From: Saxidomus purpurata
Taxonomy: Eukaryota; Mollusca; Bivalvia; Venerida; Veneridae
Length of the DNA stretch: 64,000 bases
Reading direction: 5' to 3'
Assembly (NCBI GenBank): GCA_022818135.1
Contig: JAFMSR010000013.1
Coordinates: 22,466,207-22,530,206, forward strand
Part shown: piece after piece, positions 1 through 12,004 of the stretch
Position numbering within the stretch: position 1 is the stretch's first letter
Layout: the number at the start of each line of letters is the position of its first letter
Position numbers and translations under genes: made by a program
The notes under the pieces: model-generated
Seen by the model: only the letters and a program-made list of their open reading frames with translations
Databases searched by the model: none
Told to the model about the DNA's origin: nothing

Positions 1-701
1 TTATAGAAGCATTTAATTATATACATGTCATGCATTGTTGTTCCTATGTTAAAACGGTCAGTGTTGTTATTCTAAGAAATACTGGTTTACAACTTATATC
101 ATACCTATTATAGTTTACTCAGTATTTCTTTCATATTAGCCTTATATAAAGTTGTTTTAACAAGTTCACTGTCAGATAAATGGCGAATATCCTTGCGAAA
201 TTCATTTTAAGAGGACAATGCACAATTTCAAAAGAAAAAACATATTTTGGTTATGTGTTGCCGACATCAGTTCAAAGGAATACGTATATATTCAATTTGA
301 AATATGTCGGTAATGAACAAAATACTTGAACTTCAAATTAATACAAAAAAACCTATTTGCAACAACTACAGAATTATCAGATAATTGTGTCCTCGGACAG
401 ACAAAATATAGAAATTTAACAAGTTTATAGACGGATGTCTACCAAATCGTTTAGAAACTATATGTTGCTAGTTGACAAGTTACAACTTTGATTTTAATAT
501 GCAGTTGTACTCCTATTACAAGTGTGTTTCACAAAGGGTTACAAATACACATATATTATACCTATCATTTCCTTATGCAGACGGATGTCACTTAAAAGAC
601 ACGTTTCAAAAGTTTAGATCTGTACTAAGTACACTGTATACTGGCATCAGATTGCTTCCAAAGTGGATAATCTTTTATATATGACATTTCGTTTGTTTTA
701 G
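1..701 (+). other. Intron sequence upstream of the first visible exon of gene A
   Basis: AT-rich sequence with no convincing exon. It ends in a usable acceptor (pyrimidine-rich stretch then AG at 700-701), so it is most simply the 3' part of the intron between the TM3 and TM4 exons of receptor gene A. The short ORF inside it has no recognisable domain. Confidence 0.6.
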
Positions 702-824
702 ACAATAAAAGATTACCAGCTGTTGGCTATTATTGGTGGTCTGGTCGGTCTAGTTCTCATCGTGCTTATCATGTGGACGATTATTGGTGGGCATGAAGTG
801 ATAGTTAAAGAGTTGGAAAAAGAG
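702..824 (+). CDS. Gene A exon with TM4
   Basis: 41 codons, phase 0 at both ends. The acceptor AG is at 700-701. It starts TIKDYQLLAIIGG and ends HEVIVKELEKE, aligning without gaps to gene B 40545-40667. The donor is GC (825-826) in the context GAG|GCAAGT. Confidence 0.9.
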
Positions 825-3800
825 GCAAGTAGTCGATAGTTATGTGTATGCCTATTTTTTGCAAGTATCTGAACCTAGCCAGCAAAAGAGAATGTTTACG
901 CCAGTTACTCCAATGCTATAAAAAACATTCTACAGTTATCCTAAACTCATGACATATTTACTACTAATTTCTAAACATTGTAACATATTTATCCTATACC
1001 TAAACATCAGATTGTAAATCATGACGAATCTCTATCCATGGAAGTAAGGTAAACCACGACAATATCCTTTCGGTCATCTTAATGAGCATGCTAGTATCCT
1101 GACAATAATATGAAGTATGGCGTTTGTTTAGTTGGACTACAAAAGACAAGCAAATTAGAACACAAAAAATGAAAACTTTGAAATAATTATATCCAAGGTC
1201 TATGTATGAGAACACAGAATTCTGCATACATGTACAATGATGTATTTGACATTAAGCAATCGTAAAAAAGCAAACATGTTTCAAATGTCGCAGGATAACA
1301 GAGAGGACATCATTTGCATTGCACTTCTCCTTCTTATACATTTTTTGTAACCAAAAACCATCAATTACATCACGTTTTCCAAATAAGGCTATGTCTATCT
1401 CTTTGTGCACAATACTTTGGAGGGAATGGACAAATCGGTTTCTTCTCAGCTAAGGGTATGGTGATGGTATTGTGTTTTTTTAGCCAAACCAATTGGACTC
1501 TTTGGTGATCAGTCACGAAAACATATAATACGTCTAGGAGAAATTTAAACCTAAACCGTTTCGGGATCACTTTTTCTCCCTATTGAACTATTGTGTCCAC
1601 TTTTTCTTTCCTTAAGGTTTTGTTTATAGTCCCGGCCGATCATGGGATTTCTCCCCTGGTGAACTTGTCAATACCCCAGTATGACTCCCGTGCATACTTA
1701 CACCTAACGAAATTTGAAAATCTAACGAGTTTTGTTCAACCCGACTGCGATACCCAGTTAGTTTTATCCAACGATTATGATTATCTAGCCAAATTTAAAA
1801 ACTTACAAGCTTATATTTTTAATGTTTACTCGATTGACTTTTTTGTCATAGTAGTAATTGAAAAGAACGTCATTTAAATTAACTTTAATTATTTGCTCCA
1901 AAACTATTATACATTTTTTATTTCAGATGTATATGATTGGAAATGATGCTGAGGTTCGCCCATTCGTACGAATTTGTCAATCGGATTATTCCATGTATTT
2001 CTCATGGGCATTGTATATTATCCAAGGAGCATTGTTATCCTTTGGAGCTTTCCTTGCTTGGGAAACAAGACACGTAAGTTAAACAATCATATTTAAGTCT
2101 TATTTATATATTGAATGAAGAATTGTTACCTTTGATGTAGTTAAAAATTGTCTGAAGAGAGTTTATAAAAAAAGTAGTTAGTTTTCTTTTGTATCATGCA
2201 TGTAATGTTCATATCCTTCGGACAACCGGAATATTTTGATACACACTCGGAAGACACAGGTGTGTTCGATTTCAAGCGTTCTCTTATAATAAGACGTCAA
2301 TACCTGGGTTTGAGCACGACATTTCAGCTTTATGTCTAGTCTGATACGTTATTTGAACGCGGTCGAAACACAAATGATACGGGGGCATGTAAGCAAGCGA
2401 GGGTATACTGAACATTTTTAAACCTGGTAACATCGTTTGCAATGTCGTTTTCAAGTGTGCCAGAAAATGGTCAGCAATTACCTCTGGTGCCTTAAAATTC
2501 ATACAGAAAACAACCTGTTCGATATCATAATGGTTGCTTTTAAGGAATGCCAAACCTGTTTTAACCCACGTATACGGTTTATCTCGTTACGGATGAAGAA
2601 AAGGATATCAAATTCTGCAAGACTCGTGTTTTCTCTTGTTTTCACATGAATTTGCATTTTAAGTGTGTTAATTGACTTATTGTTGAAAAATGGAAACAAA
2701 TATGCTTCTTTGCGGAAAAATGAATTTTGTTGCATATCCGGCGGACAAACGGCATATTTTGACACACATGTTTAGGGTTATTTTCTAACGTTTTTAGAAG
2801 TAATCTTACTTGGTATTGTCGTTTGAAATTTCATAGAAAAGCTCTAAACAATAGCTTGCATATATTTCTATTCTAGAACTTAAAACCGTTTCAAACTAGT
2901 TCGGATAATTTTGCCTTGATATTTATATTTGTATTTCTTTTGTTTTGGGTCTGGAAAACTTGGACTAATTTGACCTGAAAATCATATTCACTGTACAGTG
3001 TAAGATCTACGGCGAAAATCAAAACCCTACAATAATATCAATACAATAATTGTAATTTTATTTTTTCGTATTTTACACATTTTTTAAACCTTAAAATCAG
3101 TTATTGTGCATGTACATGTACGATCTAAAAACAACAATTGCTGTCCATACCAGGAGAAACCTTGCTTAAACTTGGTAGAATCGCTTTGTCATGTTCTTGC
3201 AAAATTAATTATAGTTGTAATTTTATTCTTATTATTTTCATGGTTAAATACGCCTGTTGTTTAGCGTGTGTGTGAAATACATTTTGTTTTAGTTTTTGTT
3301 TTTGCTTTTTCACTTTATTTAGAATAAATGTTTTTTGTCTTGATTTATTTTATAGTAACTAAGAAAAATCTAGATAAAATTATCTTTATCAAAACTATCA
3401 CTTTCACCTGGTCCAGCCTACCACTTTGTTTTATTCTATTTATTGATTACTACACCATATCTGACATAAACAAATTTAACTGTTCAATGTTGCTGTTCTT
3501 TTTTTATAAAGATGATGTTTCTTCAGTTAAGTAAATGACAAGTAACGATATATTTTCAACGGAATAATAGTGATTCCCATATGAAAAAGATGACAAGATT
3601 ATAATAAATGGACTGACTGATTTAGTCAAACATTATTGTCAAGTAGGTCTGTCATCAAGGTGACATTGGCTTTGGCATTTTGCCAATCGATGAAATTCAT
3701 GATGAAGTGTTTACTGCTTTGGAACTCCTCTTATACTGACTTGGTGCATTTCCTGAACTTGATACGCCAACTAGACTGAGACTCTGTTGCTGAATAAAAG

Positions 3801-5761
3801 CTTTAAGACAATACTGAGAAGTTCCTATCGAAAACTGGAGTTGTTTCTTTTCTTTCTGTCTTAAGATTATTTCAGTTCAGAAAATATATATCAAACACAC
3901 GAACCTGATAAAGAGCATTTTGACGTCACGCTCTTACGATGCCAATGTCTGAAATATCTGCTTATGTTGAATATCAATTCTTTAAATCACTAAGTACTAT
4001 CAACTATCATTCTGATATACAAGTTTATCGTGAACATCTCTCGCAATAATATTATTGACATCATTACATGTTAATTATCTTAGAAATAAAATGACTGACG
4101 ATGTAACTAATAATTATATTGATGTCATTTAGGTGTATTTTGTAATTTGTAGAACTTTTCGTCCCTATTTTTCTAAATCTTCATTACGTTAATATCTATA
4201 TAGTCGGGCAAATTATTTATGACTAGATCTAAAGCTTCTTAAAGCATTAAGTATTGACGGTGCGTTCTATTTACTAAACAAAAATGTAATTATACTAAGT
4301 ATTACATCCATTGTAAGATTCACATGAGCACGTATAGTACGTTATACTTCCATTAATTATTCGGGTAAATGGGTTTCGTTTTAGCTGCATTTAAGCATGT
4401 ACTGTGTGATTTGTGAAACATAATCTCGATCAACGGATATATGGATAGTTATTTCCGTACTCGTATCATTTAATTAATCTTAACTAATGGTTTGAACATA
4501 TTAACCTTGATCTTTAAGCATAGACGCGTATTTTTATGGCCAGTAAAAAGAGCACACCTCCTGATCAACGTTTTACGACCGTTTGAGCTCGCTTCGTAAT
4601 TACTCGGCCACACCTTCGCAATTATAATGTTTTGTAATATGAGCCTGATAATAGCTTTTCTTTGGAATTGTTCAGCTGTGCTCAAAGGAAAAGGGATGTC
4701 ATTAATACAAGAATTGCTTTACAAGGGAACGAACTGATAGATGAATTTTTAAGATTTTTTTAGGAAACTGATTCGTTTTGAATGTGAACTGATCTCTTTT
4801 ATCAGAATAATCCTCAAGTACGTCATATGGATACAATATCTAATCTAAATAACTAAATTGTAGGTAAAGATACAAGCTTTAAATGACTCGCATCAGATCG
4901 GATTATGTTTATACAATGTGGTCATCTTGAGTGCTGTTGGTCTGACACTGTCCTTACTTCTGGTTGACCAGGAAGTGATGATGTATGGTATCACATCAGG
5001 TTGCCTTCTCATTGGAACTTCTTTGACACAAGCTGTCATCTTCATACCGAAGGTAAGTATAATCTGAATTTGACCCCTGAGCTACGACCTTGACGTTTTC
5101 CTCGACTTTTATTGTTGCTATACAATAAGCTAAAAGTAAATTCACGGCTCAGTGCTCGAAATCGGACTATAAGTGAAACAAAAAATATATAATGTCACAA
5201 CTTATTAAAGCCCCGTTTCGATGCATCTCAAATATCTAGTTTTCAAAATTGCCTTAACATATCAGTAAATGACTAAAAGTATGACTATTGTCATTATTCA
5301 TTTTGTATTGCTGTATTATTTTCGCACCGCCTAATATACATTTGTACTGAATAAAAAAAATAATTTGCATCGTACTGTTAAAACTATTTTTTTACACGCT
5401 TACACAAAATGTTTTTCAACATTAATGGATTTATATAAATATCGTCCCAACGATGAAAAAATGCCTGTTTTAAGACCAAAACATATTGCTAAATTCCTCA
5501 CTGAAATGATAATCATGTGTTTTACGTTGAAATAATACCTTTTTTGGCAGACATTCCTATCAAAATTACAGTGAGCTCAAAATTTAACAAAGCCAATAGT
5601 GTAGCAGGTATCATTTGCTTAATTTTCAGATTCACGCTGTCTACAATAAGGTGGATGGGATTGCTACTGGAAGTACATTTGGACCTGCTTCATTGACGCA
5701 TGACTCGGGTGTCCCAACATCTGCAGTAGTACCAGCAGCTGTAGTAGATGCAGTGCCATAA
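702..5761 (+). CDS. GABA-B-receptor-like class C GPCR, gene A (3' part only: TM4-TM7 and C-terminal tail)
   Basis: Four exons, 702-824, 1927-2073, 4864-5052 and 5630-5761 (TAA at 5759-5761), all phase 0, join to 196 residues. They encode TM4 (hydrophobic LLAIIGGLVGLVLIVLIMW), TM5 with the FLAWETR motif typical of GABA-B receptors, then ALND and TM6/TM7 ending FIPK, and a tail of about 40 residues. In known GABA-B receptors this part forms the G-protein-coupling half of the seven-helix bundle in the plasma membrane. The ligand-binding domain and TM1-TM3 would lie before base 1. Every intron position matches gene B, so the two are tandem paralogues. The tail has no leucine-heptad coiled coil, unlike vertebrate GABA-B subunits. 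The donor after the first exon is GC rather than GT. I am confident of the family; the ligand and subunit type cannot be read from this half. Confidence 0.9.
825..826 (+). other. GC splice donor, gene A TM4 exon
   Basis: GAG|GCAAGT matches the strict consensus of GC-AG introns. The phase-0 acceptor is at 1925-1926. Confidence 0.85.
1621..1665. repeat. SINE-tail-like repeat fragment in gene A intron
   Basis: The block GTTTATAGTCCCGGCCGAT followed by a GGGATTTCTCC-like stretch is nearly the same as 16508-16546, the 3' end of the tRNA-headed SINE at 16.5-16.8 kb. No tRNA head is visible here, so this is a tail-only remnant. Confidence 0.5.
1927..2073 (+). CDS. Gene A exon with second extracellular loop and TM5
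   Basis: 49 codons, phase 0. It begins MYMIGNDAEVRPFVRIC and ends GAFLAWETRH before GTAAGT. The acceptor is TTTCAG. It matches gene B 41249-41395 with roughly three quarters of nucleotides identical by eye. Confidence 0.92.
2074..4863 (+). other. Long intron of gene A between TM5 and TM6 exons
   Basis: A 2.8-kb AT-rich intron from GTAAGT to TTGTAG. It contains a coding-like block on the minus strand at about 2284-2640 (listed separately) bracketed by a direct repeat at 2210-2246 and 2733-2769. I see nothing else supportable from 2800 to 4860. Confidence 0.7.
2284..2640 (-). pseudogene. Unrecognised coding-like relic on the minus strand of a gene A intron
   Basis: An 89-codon open frame (2284-2553) and an upstream frame (about 2500-2640) read as one protein-like stretch if a single frameshift near 2540 is allowed. 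The first part reads SLAEFDILFFIRNEINRIRG; the second continues GLAFLKSNHYDIEQVVF and later HFLAHLKTTLQTMLPGLKM. The mixed composition, with Cys, His and Trp, is unlike the surrounding low-complexity intron. Imperfect 37-bp direct repeats lie on both sides. I do not recognise the family; a transposon-derived fragment is the likeliest source, and chance is possible. Confidence 0.3.
4864..5052 (+). CDS. Gene A exon with TM6 and TM7
   Basis: 63 codons, VKIQALNDSHQIG to AVIFIPK, with acceptor TTGTAG and donor GTAAGT. Only one residue differs from the gene B exon 45258-45446 (Met versus Leu in QEVM-YG). I count about 11 nucleotide differences in 189. Confidence 0.95.
5630..5761 (+). CDS. Gene A last exon, C-terminal tail
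   Basis: 43 codons plus TAA. It starts IHAVYNKVDG, like gene B, then diverges into a small-residue Ala/Val/Ser/Thr-rich end with no heptad repeat and no recognisable PDZ ligand. Confidence 0.85.
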   Translation: MHAVYNKVDGIATGSTFGPASLTHDSGVPTSAVVPAAVVDAVP

Positions 5762-6465
5762 CAGAAACAAATAAAAATCATTCACATCTTATTATGCTTA
5801 CGAGTAAATATGTAGAAAGGAATTACAGGGGTCAATATTATTGAGCCACCTGCAGACCGAAATTGTAGTGTCTATACTTATCTACATTAGAACGAATTTC
5901 TATTGTGTAACTCAAAAGGGCTATTATGTATCTTGACTTTAACCTAGTGCTAATATGTCAACAACAGTTGATGAACAACCTCTTTCCTTAGACTCTACCT
6001 TTGCAGTCCAATAATGTTTACATTATAATTCGGTTCAGTGCAGTTACTATATATCGTTTAATATATATTTTGTACTGATTATTCCACGAGATTTGAATTG
6101 AAAACTCTGTTTCAAAATGACTTTGTAGCACTTAATGTATACGGTGCAGGTACTGTCTTGTATTTTAATTTCGAACATGAGTGTTGTGTTGTTCATGAAT
6201 GTCTTAGTTTGTCATGTGTCATTTCAACAACTGAAGGTCATTTCCCTGTCGTTTTATGACAAGCTCTACTTAAAAAAGATTCCTGAACAAAATTGATGAC
6301 AGTTTGATTATAGACGAACTTTAGAATTATGAAAAAAGTGATTTTATGTTAACATTCAGAAACAATCTTTGAACAATGTTTTCTGTGAATACTTTTACCC
6401 CTTCCTTGTTTGATGACAGTGTCAACATTTATTTTGTAATTGCAATAAAGCGATATTCAAAACGT
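5762..6465 (+). other. 3' untranslated region of gene A with candidate poly(A) signals
   Basis: AATAAA occurs just after the stop (about 5769-5774) and again at 6444-6449 in a T-rich context. The second is the better candidate for a transcript end because AT-rich, ORF-free sequence continues up to it. This is inferred from motifs only. Confidence 0.4.
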
Positions 6466-8283
6466 CTTCCGTTTTTAGTTCAACATGCTTATTCGACAAA
6501 ATTCTAACCACACATTCATGTCGCGAATGTTAACAATCAAGCATTCATAAAGCCGAGTACATTCATCATTTTGATCAATCATCTTTGATTTTGATTTACT
6601 TAAATATTTAAATTGAGAAGGAGATTAATTAGTTATACATAAAACAGCATGGCTTTGAACAGTAAACAGCAGGAAAGCTTAAGATCTACAAAGTTTAGTA
6701 GCGAGCAGATAATTGTGCTATTTCACAGTACATTCAATAATTATTTAATCAAGATCAGTGTGCGCTATCACACAAACGTACTTCCGTTTTGAGTAATTAC
6801 TTTCGCCAAAGAGCAGACATTAATTTTCGAACGTATTTTCAAGTCATGCAAATTTTATCTTTATCTCCTTGTGCAGGGATATGCCGAGTGTTTCTCTAAA
6901 AGTGCAAAATGCTCTATTTTGTTTTACAGAAAATGTCGTCCCTGTCGCACATAATTAACTGATGAGTACTTTAGAAGTCTGTGTGCTTGTGAATTTCTTT
7001 TTTATTTCATCATTAAATACATTATGAATTAAACAATCACAATGGAATTTACATAATGATCATTGGTTTTATCTAACGATGATCCTTTCCAACATTTTTA
7101 TCCAATACATTAATAAACATATTATACAAGGGCGCTATATTTAATTTTATAATTTTGCAACGTCAGAAAACAATTCTTGAAGATATGAGTTTTGGAATAC
7201 ACGAACAGCATGTCCAGTTTTATGGTTTCGTTCAATTTTAGAAAGATGAGTTTGCAATACGTACATTGTAATAGTTAGAGGCTAAATAGAGAAATTTATA
7301 CATGTACAATATAGAAACCCAAAGGAGGGGGCGCTTGCGACCGACTGGGTTTCTATGTTGGATAAATTTCTCTATTCCAGCCTCTAACTGACTTAGTGTT
7401 TGCCCTTTATTTAGGCTGTATTTACTTATGCGCAAACAGGTCTGTGGAGTATCGATCTATAAAAATAGAGTGATAAATAGAATAACCTAGCATAAGTATA
7501 TGGCAAATAGACAGGGAACATTTTAAAATTTTAGAAATTTTCATTGGACAAAAGGTACGGCAAACACTAAATGTGCCTTTTATGTATTTGGTTTATGACC
7601 ATAATAACTTCACCCAGTATAGTGATCATTTTAGCTCGTCTGTTTTAGAGAGAAGAGCTAATGCCATAGCTTCCTCGGCGTCCGTCGTCGTCGTATATTT
7701 TGTTACGTTTTTTGTTAAAGTCCACTTTTTTAGTAACCATTCAATGTAGAGCTTTGAAACTTCATATTTGTCTGACATCATAGTTACAAGCCTCTTTCTA
7801 CACAACGTTTTACAAACAAACATTACAACCCAACTCTTTTTTTAGACCTTTGCTAAATAAATTAAAAAACGTCTTGACCTAAATGCCTTATCTGCAACAT
7901 ATTAAATTCAAGGCTTTAATTCTTATTTTTTCACATACGATTCTATTTCTTAGTTTCTGTTTAGTACTTTATAACATAAAAATTATGACAGTATACATGT
8001 ACTCTTCTATAGGCCTTCTTGACTTTCCTTTCATATTTCTGTCATTTGAAGTTACCTTTGCCGTCCGCGTAATGTCCTATTGTATATACAGTTAAATGAA
8101 TCATTCAAATGATTTAATCACCCAGGATAGCCCGTTGTATGTAGAGGGCTCCAAAAGTTCACGCATAAACATTATGGGCTTAAGTTAACGAAGCTGCATT
8201 CTTAGTTTTTTTGATTTCCACATGGCTGTGTAACAATGTAAACTGTTTGCCGATTGGTTAATCGAATAGAATACATAACAGTA
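6466..8283. other. Intergenic AT-rich DNA
   Basis: No gene is visible. The only structured feature is the hairpin at 7276-7389. The short open frames here (including 7238-7435, 7626-7823 and 7883-8095) have no domain, splice context or biased composition. Confidence 0.6.
7276..7389. repeat. Imperfect palindrome (foldback/MITE-like hairpin)
   Basis: The left arm GTTAGAGGCTAAATAGAGAA is mirrored at 7370-7389. The inner pair TAGAAACCCA / TGGGTTTCTA is also inverted, leaving a short GC-rich loop near 7325-7345. The whole folds as a roughly 45-bp stem with a few mismatches. Confidence 0.75.
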
Positions 8284-9772
8284 CAATCAATACGCAAAAT
8301 TTTTAGGCATGACTTTTGACAAAACTATGACTTGGAAATTCCATATAAATAATCTAATAGCTCGATGTACTAAGGACATGAATATTATAAGGGCGGTAAA
8401 AGGCCAGGAGTGGGGGACTGATAAGAAATGTCTACTCAATATATTTAAGGCATTAATATGAAGTAAATTAAACTACGGAAGCGCGGTTTACGACTCGGCG
8501 TCAAAATCGCAATTAAATCGATTACAAGTAATACAGAATAAGGCTCTAAAATAATCTTAGGATGTCCGAGGCACACCAAAACTCTCCCACTGCACACGGA
8601 AGCAGCGGTATTACCATTGCATCTAAACCTAGCCATGATCTCACTAAAGTATTGGGCGCGTAGCAGTAGGATGGGAACCGACATTTGCGACGATCCTGCA
8701 TACATTTACAATACTAAAAATCGCAAAACATTTAGACCGCCGTACAGCCAAAGAATTCAGAAACTACTACTAGATTACAAAATGCCGGATATCGCAATTC
8801 AAGAAACATGCTACGATCACGTCATAATAAAAACTTTACAAAAGATCAATTTAGATCTGTTAGGCAAAGTCCTTAAAATCCTTAAAGTCCTGAAAATAAC
8901 CAAGCATCTCTAATCATCGATAATCTAACCATCATCCGTAACTACAGTGACCACGTGCAAATATACACGGACGGCAGTAAAGACCCGGATAAAAACATAG
9001 AAGGAGCGGGATTAGTATGTTTAAACGCAGACGAAACAATTTTATACCAAAAAGTAACTAAATTAGCAGGCCAAGTCTCTATGTCTCTAAGTCTCGAAAT
9101 GATAGCAATAATGCAATAATGCAAGCAATTAAGTACAGTTTAGACCATAATGAATCAAAAAAAGTAATCATAAGCGACAGTTTAAGTTCTTTACAATCTA
9201 TTAGTGCAGGAAAGTCCGATAACCGGCCCGAAATTTTAAGTATCATACTCCGGGACTGTGCGGCTATACTCGAGAGAGGTGATATATTAGAATTTCTATG
9301 GGTTCCTAGCCACATAGGCATCCAAGGCAATGAAATGGCTGACAGCAAGGCAAAGCTGGGCAGTACACAGGGAGAACCATTTCCCGTTAGTTTAAGCGTA
9401 AAAGAAACATACAGCATAATTAAACAAAAAATCAAAGAAAAATACGCAGAAATTTGGGTAGATTACCGTAGCAATAGGAACATTTTGATTAACGTTAGAC
9501 CTCCAAGTAAGATCGTCACATACAGCTCAAATAGATTACATGACACGATATATGCGCGTCTAAAACTGAACTGTAGTTACCTTAAGGGACATAGATACAC
9601 CGAAGACATGAACTGCGAAACGTGCCAGAAACCGGAAACATTTCCCCATGTAGTGTTTGAATGCCCCCTATACATAACTGTCAGTGAAGATAACAATATT
9701 CAAATCATATTTTATAACCAGTTAATGGCTTTCCTTTCTTTTAGGTGGCAAAAGCAGAAATGATATACCACA
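8284..9772 (+). mobile_element. 5'-truncated LINE relic (jockey/I-like): RT thumb region plus RNase H
   Basis: Reading through a few stops and frameshifts, the + strand encodes the C-terminal part of a non-LTR polymerase: KFLGMTFDKTMTWKFHIN, then LNYGSAVYDSASKSQLNRLQ and IQNKALK, all typical of the RT thumb of jockey/I-type elements. An RNase H domain and a C-terminal zinc-knuckle-like CxxC-H-C end (NCETCQKPETFPHVVFECP) follow. The palm with its catalytic Asp pair is absent, so the copy is 5' truncated. It ends tail-to-tail with the minus-strand LINE that begins near 9980. Confidence 0.85.
8890..9763 (+). pseudogene. RNase H domain of the LINE relic, broken by an 8-bp duplication
   Basis: All four acidic RNase H positions can be seen: Asp in IYTDGSK, Glu in SLSLEMIAIM, Asp in IISDSLSSLQ and Asp in GNEMADSKAKLG, the last preceded by the usual WVPSHIGIQGNE. 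The frame breaks at 9107-9122, where the octamer AATAATGC occurs twice in tandem. Counting one octamer instead of two puts the two halves in one frame, so this is a recent replication-slip style lesion. The domain would degrade the RNA strand of the RNA:DNA hybrid during retrotransposition. The copy is dead. Confidence 0.85.
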
Positions 9773-9984
9773 CTTGAAGTTTTTTAATCTGGTCCGAGAC
9801 TCTCAATCTTACTGGTACATTCTTCTGTCAATAAGGTTTAAGAAACTGAAAACAATTTAAGATTTATTTTTGCCGACCGGTTAAGTTTTGGCCGACCAGT
9901 TAAGCTTCTTTTAGTATTGATCGACAATTTTCGTGATCCGTTTCATTCCTGTCCTTTGTTCAATGTTTTGCACGACCAACTATA

Positions 9985-10004
9985 TTCAATTCAATTCAAT
10001 TCAA
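9985..10004. repeat. TTCAA pentanucleotide tail of the minus-strand LINE
   Basis: Four tandem TTCAA units. On the minus strand they form the TTGAA-type 3' terminus of the LINE. Confidence 0.7.
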
Positions 10005-11133
10005 TATACTTTATTTAACGACGGTTACACAATAAACAATTACAGCATTATTTAATATCTCACTTGCGGCCGTCAACAATATGATTAAAAAAAATACATT
10101 TACACAAAATCAAGCATTCTAAACACATTTAAACAAAGGTATATACAATGTACATATCAATTTTTTAAAGAAGAATGAACGCTGTGAGCGAGTTGCCTGG
10201 ATTTCTTCACATAACCATTGTTTTATAATCATGGTTGTTTTCCAAGAAGATAGTTTCTGTAGTGTTTGCGAAACGTGTATAATTTATCACAGGTACGGAT
10301 TTGAACCGGGATTTCATTCCAGACAACCATAGCAGAATATTGGAAAGTATATTTTGTATAACGCGATTTAATTAATGGATGAGGAATATCTTTTTTGTTT
10401 TTGGATCGAAGATTATAATTTGCAGCAAATGTATCATTCACGAGTAGGTTTGGTAAATACACAGGGGCTAAATTATGAAAAGCTTTGTAAATTAAAACAC
10501 CCATATGGTATTTACAACGTTCTAAGAACGGCAACCAATTAAGTTCTTGAAATAGAGGAGCTGACGAGTGATCGAACTTCTTGTCTAGGATCATTCTAGC
10601 TGATCTTTTCTGAGTGTTAATAATTTAAATTTGTTTAAGAAGCCTATACATGTATTGGATTTAGATCATAGGATAGATCCATAATCAAATATAGGTAAAA
10701 TATAGCTATTGTAGAACAATACTCGCATTTCTTGATTTAGAAATGGTTTTATTCTTCGAAATACATGTAGTGATAATTTACAATTTAGGTTAGAATATAC
10801 CTTGTTGATATGATGTTCCCAAGTAAGTGTTTTATCAGCATGTACGCCCAGGACTTTATGATTTGTAACGCAAGCAATATTGTTGCCGTTAGTATTTATA
10901 TCAAATGTCTGATATTTCTTCGTATTGTGAACTGATCCTAATAACATACAAGCAGACTTTTAAGGGACATTTGATTGTGTCTACACCAACATTCGACATT
11001 ATTTAGATCAGTTTGTAATCTTTGTTCAATGTATTGAGGGGAATAATGGCTATCATATACAGTTGTATCGTCTGCATACATATCAACTCCTGAATGTTCC
11101 AATTTTAGAGGCAAGTCGTTAATGTAAATCAAA

Positions 11134-12004
11134 AACAAGAGTTGTCCCTCACAAGTGACGAATGCCCCCGAAAGAGGTGCCTCACAGTCTGTGTCCTCTC
11201 CATGTGCTCAATAAATGTGCTATGTAATTTTAAAATCCTTCCATGCATGACAGAGTAATCATGCATACAGTATTCCATTACTTTAAACACTAAGTGTGAC
11301 CTTGACCTTTGAGGTAGGGACTTGGGTCTTGCACGCGACACATCCGCTTGATGTGCTAGACATTTGTGCCAAGTTATTTTAAAATCCTTCAAAGCATAAT
11401 AAAGTTATAGTCCGGACACAAATGTATGCATATATACAGGATTCCATTACTTTAAACACTAAGTGTGACCTTGACCTTTGTGGTAGGGATGTGGGTCTTG
11501 CACGCGACACGTCGTCTTGATGTGCTAGACATTTGTGCCAAATTATTTTAAAATCCTTCAAGGCATGACAAAGTTACAGTCCGGACACGAATGTGTGCAT
11601 ATATGCATATATAGAGGAATCCATTACCTTCAAACTCTAAGTATGACCTTGACCTTTGAGCTAGGGACGTGGGTCTTGCACGCGACACATCGTCTTCATG
11701 TGCTAGACATTTATGCCTAGTTATTTTAAAATCCTTCAATGCATGACAAACTTACAGTCCGGACACGAATGTGTGCATATATAGAGGATTCCATAACCTT
11801 CATACTCCAAGTGTGACCTTCACCTTTGAGGTAGGGATGTGGGTCTTGCACGCGACACGTCGTCTTGATGTGCTAGACATGTGTGCCAAGTTATTTTAAA
11901 ATCCTTCAATGCATGACAGAGTTACAGTCCGGACACGAATTTGTAAGTGGGGACGGACGGACGGACAGACGGTGCGATTTTAATATGCCGCCCTTCGGGG
12001 GCAT
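11134..12004 (-). mobile_element. Pearl/Helentron-like non-autonomous element, copy 1
   Basis: A roughly 870-bp element that matches 39520-40401 in the opposite orientation. On the minus strand it starts TGCCCCCGAAGGG inside a small hairpin, then has a GTCC/GTCT microsatellite (11948-11972 on +), then at least four core units of about 170 bp (spacing of the TTATTTTAAAATCC block: 169, 178, 170), and ends GGACAACTCTTGTT. Structure and lack of coding capacity fit Pearl elements of bivalves, considered Helentron-derived (established family knowledge). It sits inside an RT reading frame with T on both sides and no obvious target duplication, as expected for T/T insertion. Confidence 0.85.

Noticed and set aside
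8445..8705. 86-codon minus-strand frame, and 9079-9435 minus
   Set aside because: Antisense shadows of the plus-strand LINE, which has clear RT and RNase H motifs.
11134..12004. CRISPR-like array from regularly spaced repeats
   Set aside because: Units of ~170 bp are contiguous without unique spacers, in a eukaryotic transposable element.
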